From Podospora pseudoanserina (lineage: Eukaryota; Ascomycota; Sordariomycetes; Sordariales; Podosporaceae), in assembly GCF_035222485.1 (NCBI RefSeq), contig NC_085924.1, positions 868,001 to 932,000 of the forward strand: DNA of 64,000 nucleotides. The letters run 5' to 3'. Position numbers and translations under genes: made by a program. Position 1 is the first letter of the stretch. Each line of letters starts with the position of its first letter. The notes beneath the pieces were generated by a model. It was not told the origin of the DNA, made no database searches, and saw nothing but the letters and a program-made list of their open reading frames with translations. Below are positions 11,118-22,266 of the stretch, one piece after another.

Positions 11118-11897
11118 TCATAAGAGAATCAAAAAGGTAAGCAAGCTCAAGGCCACCGTCATCCCGCCAGAGCCTTTCAATATCCCAGCAAGGTTCTGTT
11201 GCAGTTGGCTAGGAGCCGCCTGGCTAGCTACCACCTGCCCAGTAGATGCCAGGACCCTCTTTCCAGTGTTGTATTGAATGTTGTAAACAGGCGCAGTCAT
11301 TAATTCGGCCGGTGTCCCCAATCCGTTCGGGCACTGCGCTTGGTTTGCTGCTGGCCAGTCCAGATTGCACGGTTCGTCGTGTCCCCAAGAACAGATAGGA
11401 TCCAAGATGTTGAAAAGAATGTGGTTCTTGCCGACCCAGGTATCCTTCTCAAGGCAGCTGGCGAGGAAGTTCATGCTGTTTGCCGCGCTCAAAGGAAGCT
11501 TGCCGTCTGGTGTATGGATCAAGTCGGAGCATTCAGAAGCTGCCAATTCCTCATACTCCATGGGCGTCTCGCCGCCAGCTGTTGGCTTCTCTGTCGCCGA
11601 ATAGCCCGAGTACAGATAATTCCAAGCGTCGTAGCTGACATCGTATGCGCCCTCGCTCTGATCGATGCGCAAAAGTTTGACCTTCCTCCCCTCATAACTG
11701 AGCGAAATGCAGATGTTGTTGCAGTCAACTGAGCCAGGCCAGTAGGCGATGCGATTGGTGTCCACCTTGCAGCCCAAAACTCCAACTGAAGAAGAATAAC
11801 TCTCGTGAGGTGTCGCCCAAACGGTGCCTTTGGCCGCGCGCGCTGTTGTGGCGGCGGCGATGAGAAGCGAAGAGAATTGAATGGCTTGGCGCATCAT
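11118..11897 (-). CDS. Secreted, probably GPI-anchored protein
   Basis: Unspliced, 259 aa from the Met at 11897 (a tandem Met-Met). The same frame is open to 12005, but the residues before 11897 are not signal-like, whereas MRQAIQFSSLLIAAATTARA is a clear signal peptide. The mature part has paired cysteines and a block around CNNICISLSYEGRKVKLLRI followed by YDVSYDAWNYL, which recalls double-psi beta-barrel (RlpA/cerato-platanin-like) secreted proteins. The C-terminus GSGG followed by about 15 hydrophobic residues looks like a GPI attachment signal. Role is unknown: a cell-wall or effector-like surface protein is plausible. It lies 0.5 kb from a secreted glycosylasparaginase on the same strand. 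Confidence 0.72.
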   Translation of the reverse strand: MMRQAIQFSSLLIAAATTARAAKGTVWATPHESYSSSVGVLGCKVDTNRIAYWPGSVDCNNICISLSYEGRKVKLLRIDQSEGAYDVSYDAWNYLYSGYSATEKPTAGGETPMEYEELAASECSDLIHTPDGKLPLSAANSMNFLASCLEKDTWVGKNHILFNILDPICSWGHDEPCNLDWPAANQAQCPNGLGTPAELMTAPVYNIQYNTGKRVLASTGQVVASQAAPSQLQQNLAGILKGSGGMTVALSLLTFLILL

Positions 11898-12403
11898 GGC
11901 GACTAATGAATGTGAATCTGTGAAAAGGAGCGTAGGTTTGTTTGTATAGAGTGTACTAAGTATGTACTGTGTGTGTAAGTGCTGGTTAAAAGAATGTGGT
12001 TGCATGTATCATGGTCAAGAATGAAGCGAATGTCAAGCCAACATGGCGGCAGATTGTCACCAGCTCAAGCAGCAAAAAGCGACGATGAGAACTGAAGGTT
12101 CCGCGCCCACGTCAAACTCACGAGAGAGAAAAGAAGAAGGACACGCGCTGGGCCGCTGGCGGCGTCAGGAACCAAAAGCCAACGCCCTCACTGAGACTCT
12201 GAGAGATTAAAGTCGACCGTTTGGGATTAGGCTTAGGATTGTGGAGTGCGCTAATTGGCCCAACGGCGACAAGCGAGATCCACAGGGGTTCATCCCCCCC
12301 CCCGGACATTGGATGGGGCACGCGGGGATTGGCCCACATCTGCAAGTGATTCCGAGCAGCCGACAAGCAGTGGGTTAGGGTTCAGTGGAGGTTCAAACGA
12401 TGC
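11898..12403. other. Intergenic with a telobox-like motif
   Basis: Leader of the GPI-type protein and 3' flank of the asparaginase. At about 12371-12382 it carries GGGTTAGGGTT, two near-perfect telomere units, which is a telobox-like motif. No gene is supported. Confidence 0.4.
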
Positions 12404-13522
12404 TCAGATCTCATCGGGAATGTCATTGGTGTTCCTCCTTCGTTCTTCGAGTCTCCTTGGAAGTGGCGGCACCGATACAACCTCAGTTGCCTCCATATCC
12501 CCCCCCCGGAATGAGTAGGTGAAGGTCCAACCCGAACCTGCACCCCCATGTTCGCCTTTGGTGTTGGCCACCACAATCCCGCTCGACATGTTGGGATACT
12601 TGCGCAGCATTCTGGCAACAACATCCTCTGCGGCATCCTGTGGGCTCATCCCCTGTCTCAAGTTCTCGATAGCCTGGTAGCAAGGCAAGAAGCGCATCAT
12701 AATATCGCCGTCCCCGGTGGCTCCGCATCCACCAACATCACCGTCAACATAAGACCCGCTCCCGACAATCGGGCCATCTCCAACTCTTCCAGGGACTTTG
12801 TGTGAAGCCCCGTTGGTCGATGTTCCCGCGGCCATAATCCCTGATTCATGGATCACAACCATGGATATAGTGTCATGCGACACAGCGCCCTTGTCCTCCA
12901 TCACCGATCTCGCCAGTGTCTGCTGATCAATCCCAGGCAACGGCGTATAGGGCCCACACGAAGTGCTCGGATCAGGCGCAACATTCAGCCTATAATTCGA
13001 CTGGCAATTGGCCCTCTTCCAAGCCTCGCACTTCTCCTTGCTTGCCTCGGTCGTTAAATCCTGTTCCTTGAACCCATTCTCGATGGCAAAATTGGTAGCC
13101 AAATCTCCAACAAGAAGTGAATGCCTAGTGTGCTCCAGTACAGCACGTGCGACACCAATCGCGTCTTTGATCCTCCGCAAGCCGGCAACAGCACCGGTTT
13201 TCATGGATGTGCCATCCATGACCATGGCATCAAGAGTGGTCTCGCAGGACTCGTCCGGTGAGCCGCCATAGCCAACAGTGGTATCGCACTGGTTCTTCTC
13301 ACATGTCGCACACCCAATCTCAACTGCATCCAAAGCGGACGTGTTTCTGTCGGCGATGAGGGCGAGATATGCCGCATCAGTGGCCGCTGTGAAAGCGCCG
13401 CCCCACGTGTTGATCACGAAGGGGAGCCCTGGGCTTCGGCTTGCAGAAACACATGTTGAAGCGGTCAAAAAGGCGAGAAACGAGAGCACCGCAGAGGCAC
13501 GGGAATGAGGCCGGAGCACCAT
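12404..13522 (-). CDS. N4-(beta-N-acetylglucosaminyl)-L-asparaginase (aspartylglucosaminidase)
   Basis: Ntn-hydrolase of the secretory or vacuolar route that cleaves the GlcNAc-Asn bond while degrading N-glycoproteins. Unspliced, 372 aa with a signal peptide (about 1-27). Family motifs: INTWGGAF at the start of the alpha chain, LDAVEIGC, VGYGGSPDE and DAMVMDG. The autoprocessing site is HDTISMVVIH, with Thr218 as nucleophile and N-terminus of the beta chain. After it come GRVGDGPIVGSGSYVDGDVG and GCGATGDGD, the substrate-binding loops. All catalytic elements look intact. The C-terminus ends in a basic, probably disordered tail (RRLEERRRN). The ATG at 13522 directly precedes the signal. Confidence 0.93.
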   Translation of the reverse strand: MVLRPHSRASAVLSFLAFLTASTCVSASRSPGLPFVINTWGGAFTAATDAAYLALIADRNTSALDAVEIGCATCEKNQCDTTVGYGGSPDESCETTLDAMVMDGTSMKTGAVAGLRRIKDAIGVARAVLEHTRHSLLVGDLATNFAIENGFKEQDLTTEASKEKCEAWKRANCQSNYRLNVAPDPSTSCGPYTPLPGIDQQTLARSVMEDKGAVSHDTISMVVIHESGIMAAGTSTNGASHKVPGRVGDGPIVGSGSYVDGDVGGCGATGDGDIMMRFLPCYQAIENLRQGMSPQDAAEDVVARMLRKYPNMSSGIVVANTKGEHGGAGSGWTFTYSFRGGDMEATEVVSVPPLPRRLEERRRNTNDIPDEI

Positions 13523-13861
13523 GGCAAAATTGCGAGGTGCAAAAGAATGAGGAGTAGCCCAAACTCAAATTCGGGGGAGAGGTGAGTGATAAGGAACATC
13601 GAGTAAGGAAGGTGGTGCTGGATAAAATGGAGAGGTGGTCCGTGCCGCCCTTTGTCACCTGGCCACCAGCAAGAAAACAAGGCTCAGGGGGAGGACCCCT
13701 ACCCTAACCCTGACATGCCTCCTTCATTGCCGACCACCACATCCAGAGCAAACCACGAGATCTGGAAAGAAATATGCACAGTCACAGCATGTCAGCCATA
13801 GTTTAATCAGACCCTTGTTGGTAAAAACTAACAAGACAGTGACAGCAGTCTCTCGCCATGA
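13523..13861. other. Intergenic with a telobox-like motif
   Basis: Upstream region of the asparaginase. About 180 bp before its ATG is CCCTAACCCT (about 13702-13711), the same telomere-like unit as at the gene's 3' side. No gene is seen. Confidence 0.4.
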
Positions 13862-14236
13862 CTAAGAACAACAAACAACGTGTCCTAACCCACTCGAACT
13901 TCCGTGCGGGCTTCTCCATGTTCCGCGCTCCAACCTCATCCCAAACCCCCTCACCAAATCTGAACCCCCACCTAACAAGACAGCAAAACCCAAACCACAA
14001 ACAAAAACCAACAAAGCCATCACAATATTGGAATGAGCCACCTCCTTGTGGCCATGCACGAGCGCCATGCAACTCTCTGCCTCCTGCAAGAAGTGGGCCA
14101 CGGTGTCGTTGAACGCCTCGGCGTGCGGGTGATCAGTGTTGAAGGTCATCAAGTGGGCGGGAAGGGCTAGTTTGTCGGCGAGGGTATGCATTCTGGCAAG
14201 CTTTTCGTTGAGGAGGTCGTTGAAGGGGGCGGTTGT
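13862..14236 (-). CDS. Possible small membrane protein, 3' exon only
   Basis: A frame on the minus strand begins after a good acceptor (branch-like CTTAACC, then TTTCCACCCAG) at about 14245. It reads ESTTAPFNDLLNEKLARMHT and runs on through an amphipathic region (EAFNDTVAHFLQEAE) into one strong hydrophobic helix (VMALLVFVCGLGFAVLLGGG) and a basic tail with a terminal CC. I could not find a first exon whose phase joins cleanly; a Met within the frame at 14191 would give 109 aa with no splicing. Product unknown. It may be a short tail-anchored protein. Confidence 0.35.
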   Translation of the reverse strand, partial: TTAPFNDLLNEKLARMHTLADKLALPAHLMTFNTDHPHAEAFNDTVAHFLQEAESCMALVHGHKEVAHSNIVMALLVFVCGLGFAVLLGGGSDLVRGFGMRLERGTWRSPHGSSSGLGHVVCCS

Positions 14237-14251
14237 GGATTCCTGGGTGGA

Positions 14252-15850
14252 AATTGGGAGGTTAAGTTGGTTGTGGCAAAAGGGCAGATAGGTGGAGGGT
14301 GGCGAATCTTGAAGACTAGAGGGTTTGAGGTGTTGCGTTGGTTGGTGGTGGCGGGGGAGTCAGCCTGGAGATGGTTAGCATGGAAGCTGGACAGCGATGA
14401 CGGGGAATGGGCTGGGCCGGGAAGAGACTTGCCATGTTGTGACTTCTATTCACTGTTCGATGATAAAAATAATGTAAATGGAAAGCAGAAGCTTTCAGGT
14501 TGGTATAGTGGTAAGAATTGCCGTGAAAGAATGATGGCCGCAAACGAATGACGGTCGTAAAAGAAATGCTGACCGTAAGAGAATAATGGCTGTAATCTGT
14601 AAAGAAAGGCTCAAGGTGGTGAATATACCTTAAGCGAGAAAACGAGAACAAGAAGAGTCACAGTAGCTCACGAGGTCAGATCCAAGGCAGTTGTTGTGCT
14701 GAATCTGTAATTGTTTTCGCCGGTTGTTTTGGGTGTCGGCAGATAATAGAAGAAAATGAGTGGGCACTGACAGTGCAAATACACTGGGCCCTGATGGTTG
14801 CATGTGAAGACAGGTTGCCAGTGGTAAGAGAGCATACCTAAAGGTTAGTAAGGTATCTTGGAGAACCAGGCATATCTGTTCCGGATATTACAGAGCTAAT
14901 GTACCTAAATCATAGGCACATCACTCCGAACGCTTTGCCTTCGGCTTGGAACCTAGTTGAACCGAAGATATGTGTTGTTACCTACTGTCTTATTATGAGA
15001 GTCAGTATATAAGGATATCAGAACACAATTTTACACATAACCGAACAGCCACGATTACTCCTCCCAAAGCTTCTTAGTAATCTTTCATTTAATAATACTA
15101 ACACTGCCGATAACCCATCACTTGTTCATGTACAGAGCACTCCTGCCGAAAGTCCAGTCTTAGAGCCCCGAGAAGTGGCACTGACTTGGTTGTCATCTTC
15201 CTAGCTGAGCAGTTCTGACTCTAATCTCCATGTGATTACATCTGTGTGTTTGTATCCTGCAATCGAGAGCAATATGGACTGGAACCCATGACTTTACGAA
15301 TGGGTCATGTTTCACGACAGGGTGCTAGTCACTTGGTTTCTGAGTCAACCCCTCACGAGCAAGTTGCACCATACCATAGGAAAGAGTATATAGCTCGCAA
15401 GTTAACGCTGTGTATCGTATCTAATCTTTGAATGAGTAGCATCAGTAAACGAGTTACCGATAGAGTATTTCATCAAATCGAAGGAAACAGACACAGTGAA
15501 CAACTGGACGTACATGAAAACAACATTTGAAGACATGTGGGGTGCTCCAATATTGACTCCTATCGCATGCTGAGCTGAGCCCTCATGACATTCAACACCC
15601 AGTTGGACGTCAGGGGCCATCATCCTAGCATTCCAGAATAGTGAATTTTCCCTTTTGTTGCCTTCTCCTGGCCCCCGCTAACCTTCCCCATGTGGGTTAC
15701 CTACCATGAGAGCTCCAATCACAACTTGAGGTCCCAGACGGCCTTTTTCAATTCCATTTCCTTCCTACCTACCTTTAGTACCATAATCACCTTCGATTAC
15801 CTCGAGATTTCAGTATCACCCATTTCAATCTCGACTCACCTGTGGCCTAT
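14252..15850. other. Gene-poor AT-richer spacer
   Basis: About 1.6 kb with no convincing coding frame. Base composition is clearly more AT-rich than the flanking genes, with stretches such as TTTAATAATACTAAC. One LTR-like candidate lies within it and is listed separately. The rest shows no RNA gene or simple repeat. Confidence 0.4.
14877..15103. repeat. Doubtful solo-LTR-like fossil
   Basis: A 227-bp AT-rich block is bounded by TGTT and AACA, the usual inverted ends of an LTR, with a TATATAAGGATAT box near its middle. There is no clear target-site duplication and no second copy in the window, so it is only a weak candidate for an old, lone LTR of a retrotransposon. Confidence 0.15.
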
Positions 15851-15969
15851 CCAAAATGGTAAATGCCGGTGGTGTACCTCCGCAGAAGAGGTCAGTATTC
15901 GCTCATTTATCTTGAAAGGATCACCATCAAATAATTCGCGAGATCTTCGACCTTATCCTCGAGAATAAG

Positions 15970-16407
15970 ATGTCAACGCTCGACTCAGAGTCTTTGGAGC
16001 TCATGCTCGTCTTTCTAGACCATGAGTTCGAACAAATGGACAACGCCATTATCGAAGTCGAGAACGACAAAGAGCGATGTCAGGTGCAGGTTCTCGAGGG
16101 ATTCTGCATCAGAAGGCCGGGTGTGGGCATCGATGAGCAGCGGATCAAGAGAACGCAGTAAGAAATTAGAGTCCATCACGGCATGCAACATACACTTCCG
16201 TCGAAGTACAGTTTAATATCCTTGATGGCGCAAGCGAGAGGTACCGCAAAACCGCCGAAGAAGCTAGGAAGCGGTTGGAGGAGGAAGAGAGAGCTTCAAC
16301 GCAAAAAGGAAATGCTGGAGGTTGCTCACCGGATTTGCGACAAGGTAGTCAACGTCGAACATTTGATCCATATTCTGCACAACAAGACTCAAGACAGGAA
16401 GGCTTAA
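15970..16407 (+). CDS. Uncertain small gene, unrecognised
   Basis: Exon 15970-16157 encodes an acidic helical stretch (LELMLVFLDHEFEQMDNAII) and ends at a GTAAGA donor. A 54-nt intron ending TACAG allows an in-phase join to 16212-16407, giving 127 aa with a basic C-terminal half. However, another frame over 16214-16532 reads like a real coiled coil (SERYRKTAEEARKRLEEEER) and stays open to 16532. The two cannot be joined by an obvious site. Either the gene model is different from what I can see, or the locus has suffered a frameshift and is decaying. No family is recognised. Confidence 0.3.
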
Positions 16408-16821
16408 ATTCTCAGACGTCCGGCATAAGACAGCAGTTGTTTGAGGGCATGGGGAGGGTTTCTACTTTTGTACAGAATACAACCAAGACAGGGAGAGGAC
16501 AAGGCAGAGTGAGGCATGATACTCAGGTATAGATGCGAATAGGGAAGAGATATACAACCAGTAAAATCCTGAAACCATGGCCTTGTTGTGAGCTATCCCA
16601 GTGAATGATGTCGTCGATGTGTCGATGTTGTGCCTGAAAGGGTAAGGCGCAATGCGGGTCTGGGCCAAGCTGCATGGATCCGGGGCCAAAAGTGGCGCTT
16701 TAATCCTTGACCTCTGTCTCCACCTTCCAAAGCCCCATCGCAGTCGCGTCAATCCGACGCGTTTATCAGAACCTCTCATCACTCATCATTTTTCACTTGC
16801 GCAAATCATTCAGTCGACAAC

Positions 16822-18285
16822 ATGGCGCCAAAGAAGGTGGCAGACAAGACAATTGCCGCCGAGCTGACCAGTGTGGTCGACCAAATCTACAATGGTCCCG
16901 ACCGCGACAAGCTCTCCGTCAATTACGCCCGCGAACTGGTCGAGGAGAAACTTGGTCTGGACGAGGGCTTCTTGAAAGAGGGCCAGTGGAAGGCCAGGAG
17001 CAAAGAAATCATTCGCGCCGCTTTGGTAACTTTCTTAAATCCCAGCAGACAATGATGAGGGCATTACTGACCTTGCATCTGCGATTTTTAGGAAGCGCTT
17101 GAGAATGCCGAATCCGAACCTGAACTCTCCCCTCAGCCCCCGAAGCGCAGGGCGAAGCAGCAGCCAAAAAACGGTGCCCCCGCCAAGCGAGCAAAGAAAA
17201 GCCCCTCCCCCGCCCCAGAGGCAGACGTGCCTTCTGAGTCCGGCGACGTCGACGATGCCAGTGAAGCCTCGGAACAGCCAGCCAAGAAACGGAAGCTCGC
17301 GAAGCCGTCCAAGAAGAGGAGGGTAGTTTCGGACGACGATGATGAAGCCAGCGACGCAAGCGCTAAGGAACCAGAACCTGCCAAGAAGAAAGCTCAGAAA
17401 GACAGGGAAGAGGTGCCTGCAAAAGGCGATGCGACAGTCACAGCGAAGGACGATTCGAGTGAGCTCTCTGAAATTAAGAGTGTGCCGGAGAGCGCCGACA
17501 AGATTCCAGACAGCGACGACGAATTGTCCGACGTGATCGACGAACCGCCGAAAAAGAAACAAAAAGCACAAGCCAAGCCCAAGGCAGCCGAGAAGCCTAA
17601 ACCTGTGGTTGTCGCAAAAGAGGATGGCAATGAGTCCTCTAGTTCCCTCTCATCTGTTATCGATGATGAACCTCCAATCAAGCGCAAGGGAAAGGGCTCC
17701 GCAGCACCGAAAGCCCCAGCAGCGCGTAAGACCAAGGCGGCAGCTACCGAGGCCTCACCGGATGAAGCTACGATCAAGCAACTGCAGGGTCAACTTTTAA
17801 AGTGCGGCGTCCGTAAAGTCTGGGCGTTTGAGTTCAAGAAAGGCGGACAGACGACACCCAAGGCCAAGATCAACCGTCTCAAGGAGATGCTTGCTGAAAT
17901 CGGAATGACTGGTCGCTTTTCAGAGGCCAGAGCTAAGGAGATTAAGATGCAGCGGGAGTTGATGGCTGACCTGGACGCTGTTAAGCAGTGGGACCAGACC
18001 TTTGGTGTTGCTGATGGCGGCCGGCGTTCGAGGCGAGGCGCTCCTGTCAAGAGCTTCAGGGAGCCTAGCATCAGTGGCGATGATGAGGCTGAGAAGGATG
18101 ATCAGGAAGATGAAGATGGTGAGGAGAGCGACGAGGAGGTCAGCGATGCTGCCGAGTCCAGTGAGTCCAGCGATGACAATGGCACAAGCGAGGACAGTGA
18201 GGAGGAGGAGAAGCCAAAGAAAGGCAAGGGAAAGGGGGCCACCAAACGAAGGGCTGTATCCGACGAGGAGAGTGACTCGGACTAA
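16822..18285 (+). CDS. HIRIP3-like nuclear histone-chaperone-type protein
   Basis: Two exons, 16822-17025 and 17092-18285, 465 aa. Exon 1 encodes a small helical N-terminal domain (SVNYARELVEEKLGLDEGFL) resembling the DEK C-terminal-type fold. Exon 2 is long, low complexity, rich in Lys/Glu/Ser, with nuclear-localisation-like clusters (AKKRKL, KKRRVV). Around residues 290-370 is a conserved block with LLKCGVRKVWAFEF, then AKINRLKEMLAEIGMTGRFS and AKEIKMQRELMADL, which matches the C-terminal domain of HIRA-interacting protein 3. The tail after it is a strongly acidic Glu/Asp/Ser run typical of histone binders. Likely binds H2A/H2B or chromatin; the function is inferred from family resemblance only. 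Confidence 0.78.
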
Positions 18286-18622
18286 GTGGCAGGCAGCTTC
18301 GGCTTGATGTTGTGGGCGGTTTCTGATTGGCAATTTGATGCTTGTGGGCGTGTCTTGTGTTTGACTGTCGGCTGTTTGCTCTTAACTTTTGCATTTGTAA
18401 GATACCCTTGCAGCATGGGACGGAACTAATGTGTATACACTTTCGGAATATTTGTATTGTTATTTGCTCATCTAAGAAGCTTCTGACGGCTATCTTCGTC
18501 GATCAATTTGCAGCCTTTGGCGATAATAGCACCGCGAGACTTCTGTCAACCTTCAACTGGGCGGAGCGGTACATTACATCATGACCTCTAATTCTCCCCA
18601 TAACAGCATCAAACAACTCAAA
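18286..18622. other. Intergenic, 3' flank
   Basis: 3' flank of the HIRIP3-like gene and 5' flank of the tRNA. No open frame with protein character is present. Confidence 0.4.
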
Positions 18623-18714
18623 GTCGCTTTGGCGGAGTGGTTAACGCGCGGCCCTGCTATCTCTCAGCATAGGCCGTTTCTTCGGAAGCGTAGGTTCGAA
18701 TCCTGCAGGCGACG
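18623..18714 (+). tRNA. tRNA-Ser(GCU) with an 11-nt intron
   Basis: The acceptor stem GTCGCTT pairs with AGGCGAC at 18707-18713, and the discriminator is G as expected for Ser. The D-arm contains TGGCGGAGTGGTTAA. The anticodon stem CGGCC pairs with GGCCG, and the loop between them is 18 nt: CT, anticodon GCT, A, an 11-nt intron at the canonical 37/38 position, then A. A long variable arm (TTTCTTCGGAAGCG) marks class II serine. The T arm is AGGTTCGAATCCT. A T5 run at 18719-18725 ends Pol III transcription. It decodes AGC and AGU. Confidence 0.93.
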
Positions 18715-19850
18715 TCTTCTTTTTGCCCTGTTCTCCTCTTCAACTCTTCATCAACTCCACAGTTCATTATGACAACTGGCGTTGGTTATGGTACGTATCC
18801 ACAAGGGACGATCTATTTTTAGCTTTCCGGCCGACGCAATGATGTCTGGATGTCTCAAAGTCCAGGTTGAGCATATTATAACTAAGAGAAACAAATGGGG
18901 AGATCGAGTAGTGAATACAGTCTTGTACATGCTCTCAAGGTGTGAGTTACATGGCGGTCTGGGAACTTTTGACACTGGCTCATCGCATGGAGAATGGGAA
19001 TGTGGGGTCTTTCATGAATCGTTTATTCTTTGGGCGATCAAGCTAAGTACGGCAACAGAACCAAGGTATATGACTGCGTTGTAGAACTGGGTAAAAGTTT
19101 AGCTGAGAATTACGAATCTGCAAGGAAAAGAAGAGGACGCACTGCTCGACGGGAGACATCTCGCTCCTCGTTCTCAGTCCTGGCTTCGATGAAGAGCCGT
19201 CGAAGATTGGGAAAGTTTGCCTGTGACCGGGTTAGAAGGGGTTGACTGAGACAAGAGTAAAACTTCGCCATACCATTTGGAGCAACAACAGATGATATGC
19301 TACAAGACAGCAGTTGACTTGGTGAAAAATTGACAAGATAGTTTGGTTGATGTTGCCCTGGATGTAGTCGTTGATGAGTTACTACTGAGCCGTCAGCAGC
19401 CAATTGTCAATTGACAGGGGAGCTCTTGACCCCACATTGAGTGCAAGACACCCCACCCTCTGTGGCTGGAGCTGCCTGATTTCCTGAAACCAAGAGCTAG
19501 AGGCCTTGCCAAGCCACAACTCCAGCCTCGAACAGCGCAGCGGGACAGGGCCAGAACTTGGGAGACGCTGACGAGCACCCTGTCCACTGCATATCGCAAT
19601 CCACACCCATTGCCGCCCACGACAAGACATCCTGGCACGCTGCCTGCTTCTCCCTCCTCAACCACCGAGAATCGCGGGCCGCCATCTACGCACTGTCGGC
19701 GCATGTTAAGCCTCCACACCTACTGAACGGACAAATCTGTCCTTTGTCACCCCTCAACGATTGACCGCCTCTCATCGCCTACTATCCCGTACCTTACTCC
19801 ACGAACGCCCCTCGCCCCTGACGGCGCCTGTCCCATCATACAGTCCAGAC
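18715..19850. other. Intergenic, leader side of beta-adaptin
   Basis: 1.1 kb between the tRNA terminator and the beta-adaptin ATG. The last 200 bases are C-rich with CCTCAACG- and CCATCATACAGTCCAGAC-like leader sequence. Short frames on both strands (18782-19084, 19110-19403) show no motif. No gene is supported. Confidence 0.4.
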
Positions 19851-22266
19851 ATGTCGAATGCCGTGAACCGGATACGCGGGGCCCTCGCACCCCCGCGGAA
19901 GGGCGAGACGTTCGAGTTGCGCGCTGGGCTGGTTTCCCAGTATGCTCACGAGCGCAAGGAGGCAATCCAGAAGACCATCATGGCCATGACGCTTGGCAAG
20001 GATGTGTCTGCTCTGTTCCCCGATGTCCTCAAGAATATCGCAACATCGGATCTGGACCAGAAGAAGCTGGTGTACTTATACCTGATGTGAGTCTCTTTGG
20101 TGTCTGGGGCTACAAACAATGAAGGGCTTGGACTGATAAGGAGTCAGGAACTACGCCAAGTCCCACCCGGACCTGTGCATTCTCGCCGTCAACACATTCG
20201 TACAAGACTCCGAAGACCCGAACCCCCTAATCCGGGCCCTCGCTATCCGAACAATGGGCTGCGTTCGCGTTGATAAGATGGTGGACTACATGGAGGAACC
20301 GCTGCGCAAGACCCTTAGAGACGAATCGCCCTACGTTCGCAAGACCGCTGCCATTTGCGTTGCCAAGCTTTTCGATTTGAACCCAACCATGTGCATAGAG
20401 AACGGATTTCTCGAGACTCTGCAGGAGTTGATTGGAGACCCCAACCCCATGGTGGTTGCCAACTCGGTCCAGGCACTTTCCGAGATCAGCGAGACAGCCC
20501 CTGAAACGAGGGCCCTCATCATCACACCTGCCACCTTGAAAAAACTTCTCATGGCGTTGAACGAGTGCACGGAATGGGGCAGAGTTACAATTCTGACGAC
20601 CTTGGCCGATTATCCTGCATCCGATGTTAAGGAGTCAGAGCACATCTGTGAAAGGGTCACCCCCCAGTTCCAACACGTCAACCCCAGCGTTGTCTTGGCT
20701 GCCGTCAAGGTTGTTTTCATCCACATGAGGATGCTCAGTCCAGAGTTGGTCAGACAATATCTCAAGAAAATGGCTCCTCCTTTAGGTTTGTGCTCCGCGG
20801 CTGCTGTGTAGGTCTTCGTTTACTGACATGAATAACCCTCAGTTACACTCGTTTCCTCCGCCCCGGAGGTCCAGTATGTTGCCCTGCGAAATATCGACCT
20901 TCTTTTACAAGCAAAGCCCGACATTCTCAGCAAGGAATTGAGGGTATTCTTCTGCAAATACAACGACCCCCCCTATGTCAAGCTCCAAAAACTCGAAATC
21001 ATGGTCAGGATTGCGAACGAGAAGAACTATGAGCAGCTCCTTTCGGAACTGAAGGAATACGCCTTGGAAGTGGATATGGACTTTGTGAAGAGGGCAGTCA
21101 AGGCCATTGGTCAGGTCGCCATCAAGATTGAGGCGGCCAGCGAGAAGTGCGTTGCGGCCCTTCAGGACCTGATCTCGACAAAGGTCAATTACGTGGTCCA
21201 AGAGGTTATTGTTGTCATCAAGGACATTCTCCGGAAATATCCAGGATACGAGGGTGTCATTCCAACTCTTTGCAAGTACATCGATGAGCTGGATGAGCCA
21301 ACAGCACGCGGATCCTTGATCTGGATTGTTGGAGAGTATGCGGAAAAGATCAACAATGCGGACGAAATTCTATCAGGATTCGTTGACGTCTTTGAGGAGG
21401 AGTTTACACAGACACAGTTGCAGATTCTCACAGCTGTGGTGAAGTTGTTCCTCAAGAAGCCCAGTAACAACCAGGGCCTGGTGCAAAAGGTGCTGCAGGT
21501 GGCAACAGGGGATAGCGACAACCCTGATATTCGGGACCGCGCTTATATCTACTGGCGTCTTCTTTCGGGTGATCTCGATGTTGCCAAGGTTTGTTTTGTT
21601 TACATCCACCCTACCCCTTTTTAGGATGCGGTTCTAACGAAAATCTAGAACATCATTCTCTCGCAAAAACCAGCAATCACCACGACTGTGACCAGCTTGC
21701 CACCAGTTCTTCTCGAGCAGCTCCTCAGCGAGCTTTCGACCCTCGCCTCTGTGTACCACAAGCCACCCGAGTCGTTCGTTGGCAAGGGGCGTTATGGTGC
21801 CGAGGCCATCCAGCGCGCTGCCATCCAAGAGCAACGGCAAAACCTGGCAGAGAACCCCATCGCTGCCTCTGTTGCCGCCGCGGCATCTAATGGCACGGCA
21901 GGCGGCTCTCAAAACAATATTGAGAACCTTCTTGACATTGACTTTGATGGCGCCGCCCCGGCTGCGGAATCCACTCCGGATCGGGTGGCTAGTCCCATGT
22001 CACCCGGTGGTCCTAGTGCGCCTCCGCCCAGCGGTGGTATGGCTGACATCATGGGCTTGTTTGATGCGCCACCGCCCACGACGACTTCGCCGGCTCCTGG
22101 GGCTGCGCCTGGTATGGGTGGGGGGATGAATGATCTGATGAGTGGCTTTGCGGGTATGGATCTTAGTGGGAATAGTGCCCCGCCACCACCCGGGCAGCAG
22201 TTGGGTCATAAGCCGGTGGAACAGAAGGCTACGAGTGGAAATGATGATTTGCTGGGCTTGTTTTAA
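19851..22266 (+). CDS. AP-1 complex beta subunit (beta-adaptin)
   Basis: Large subunit of the AP-1 clathrin adaptor acting at the trans-Golgi network and endosomes. Four exons: 19851-20086, 20148-20785, 20843-21588 and 21649-22266, 745 aa. The trunk is built of HEAT-like helical repeats with family-typical blocks: [86 protein letters not shown] and [14 protein letters not shown]. After the trunk is an Ala/Gly/Pro-rich hinge with a clathrin box LLDID at about 634-638 and two DLLGLF/DIMGLF-like acidic repeats. There is no appendage (ear) domain, which fits fungal AP-1 rather than AP-2 or metazoan beta subunits. The S. cerevisiae counterpart is Apl2. Confidence 0.95.

Noticed and set aside
14877-15103. 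Solo LTR as a firm call
   Set aside because: The TGTT/AACA ends and TATA box fit, but there is no target-site duplication or second copy, so it is kept only as a low-confidence candidate.
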